Shown here in pieces: positions 7,647 through 8,132 of a DNA stretch of 8,132 nucleotides; position 1 is the first letter of the stretch; the number at the start of each line of letters is the position of its first letter. The position numbers and the translations under genes are program-made. The stretch covers positions 1 through 8,132 of the forward strand of contig PWKM01000157.1 of NCBI GenBank assembly GCA_003559755.1, read 5' to 3'. Below the pieces are notes generated by a model. It searched no databases. It was given only the letters and a program-made list of their open reading frames with translations, and had not been told where the DNA came from. Source of the stretch: Planctomycetota bacterium. Its GTDB lineage: Bacteria; Planctomycetota; PUPC01.

Positions 7647-7672
7647 GCCGACCGTCTCGGAACGACGTCGGC
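7647..7672 (+). terminator. Hairpin after the cardiolipin synthase gene, weak terminator candidate
   Basis: GCCGAC (7647-7652) pairs with GTCGGC (7667-7672), with a possible inner CGT/ACG pairing and a 2-nt bulge. No T run follows directly. The nearest T run is TTTTT at 7703-7707, after CGGCGG, 30 bases further on. It could serve the gene ending at 7583. Confidence 0.3.
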
Positions 7673-7718
7673 CCGCACGAGCCGAATACTGCCCCCCGGC
7701 GGTTTTTGCTCAGCCGAC

Positions 7719-7747
7719 TTGCCCGTCTGGGGATTATCGGGTATGAT
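7719..7747 (+). promoter_or_regulatory. Sigma70-type promoter of the chorismate-synthase-like gene
   Basis: TTGCCC (7719-7724) and TATGAT (7742-7747) are separated by 17 bases. The -10 box matches five of six consensus positions and the -35 four of six. The implied leader is about 40 nt, ending in the ribosome binding site. The gene is therefore probably transcribed on its own, not read through from the gene before it. Confidence 0.65.
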
Positions 7748-7777
7748 GCTCGGAATTCAATATCGGACCGTGAACTG

Positions 7778-7786
7778 AAAGGAGGG
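7778..7786 (+). promoter_or_regulatory. Ribosome binding site AAAGGAGGG
   Basis: A near-perfect anti-Shine-Dalgarno match lies 5 nt before the ATG at 7792 and supports that start. It suggests efficient translation of the chorismate-synthase-like protein. Confidence 0.85.
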
Positions 7787-7791
7787 TTTCT

Positions 7792-8132
7792 ATGATCGGA
7801 TGTAGTTATGGACGCAACTTCCAGGTGACCGTCGCCGGTGGATCATACCAGGAGGGCCTGACATCGGTCCTGCAGGGTGTGCCACCCGGGATGCTCCTGC
7901 ACGAGCGGGATATCTACGGCGACCTGCTTCTGCGGAAGCCGGGGGCCGATGAACTCTCCTCGCCCCGCAAGGAGCCGGACCTGCCGGTCATCTACAGCGG
8001 CGTGAACGTGGCGGACACCATCGAGGGCGCGGGCAACAAGGGCCACACCAACGGCACCCCGCTGGTCATCATCACTCCGAACCTCGACCGGCATTTCATC
8101 CACATCAAACAGTACCAGGATACCAACCGGAC
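7792..8132 (+). CDS. Chorismate-synthase-family protein lacking the catalytic histidine (3' end outside window)
   Basis: The first 113 codons are visible. Chorismate synthase (AroC) converts EPSP to chorismate with reduced FMN and is usually about 360-400 residues long. The family match is colinear: the N-terminal beta strand RNFQVTV; GGSYQEGLTSVLQGVPPGMLL (12-36 region) at the place of the family signature GESHGxxLGxxxDGxPPG; DLLLRKPG (44-51) for DLxRRRPG; SPRKEPD (57-63) for the RREPD loop; YSGV; then HTNGTPLVIITPN for TTGTPIxLxIxN. The acidic residue and the catalytic histidine of GESHG are replaced by Gly17 and Tyr19, and the next glycine by Gln20. In characterised enzymes this histidine is needed for catalysis, so I infer an altered or lost chorismate synthase activity. 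I give no aroC symbol for that reason. The second catalytic histidine lies beyond the window. No shikimate-pathway neighbour is seen. A sequence error is unlikely because three neighbouring signature positions differ in a well-conserved frame. Confidence 0.8.
   Translation, partial: MIGCSYGRNFQVTVAGGSYQEGLTSVLQGVPPGMLLHERDIYGDLLLRKPGADELSSPRKEPDLPVIYSGVNVADTIEGAGNKGHTNGTPLVIITPNLDRHFIHIKQYQDTNR

Noticed and set aside
7070..7795. A 241-codon + strand frame overlapping the end of the cardiolipin synthase
   Set aside because: It is an out-of-frame shadow, low-complexity and rich in P and R, running into the promoter region of the next gene.

Overview
The window is GC-rich, with coding on the + strand only, and reads like a piece of a Planctomycetota (or close PVC-group) chromosome. 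This placement is inference. It rests on the secreted NHL/beta-propeller proteins and on the 377-residue secreted protein, whose central helical motif (…WCRDNGL…EARKYARASLAL…AHKALGHV…EWMTP…) resembles a motif I associate with planctomycete secreted proteins. No rRNA, tRNA, CRISPR array, insertion sequence or phage gene was recognised.

Layout. (1) 1-1320 is the 3' part of a large beta-propeller protein gene cut by the window edge. (2) 1349-4300 is a complete tandem paralogue (983 aa) with a signal peptide, a FlgD-like Ig module and NHL-type propeller blades. The gap is 28 nt, so the two probably share one transcript. Their last 113 comparable residues align without gaps at about 80% identity and share a CxC motif. 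(3) 4301-4625 is a non-coding stretch, less GC-rich than its surroundings, that ends in a promoter candidate and a strong ribosome binding site. (4) 4626-5759 encodes a secreted coiled-coil protein of unknown function with a duplicated N-terminal module. (5) 5760-6071 is intergenic, with two hairpins and a good sigma70-type promoter. (6) 6072-7583 is a cardiolipin synthase/phospholipase D gene with both HKD motifs intact but an in-frame TAA at codon 160, where relatives usually carry glutamine. (7) 7584-7791 is intergenic with another good promoter. (8) 7792 to the window end is the first 113 codons of a chorismate-synthase-family protein in which the signature GESHG is replaced by GGSYQ, so the catalytic histidine is a tyrosine.

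The genes do not form one obvious pathway. The two propeller genes form one unit. The coiled-coil protein, the lipid synthase and the chorismate-synthase-like gene each have their own promoter candidate, all with 17-bp spacers. The two observations most worth following are the histidine-less chorismate synthase homologue and the interrupted cardiolipin synthase. The tandem propeller pair is the main family of unassigned function.
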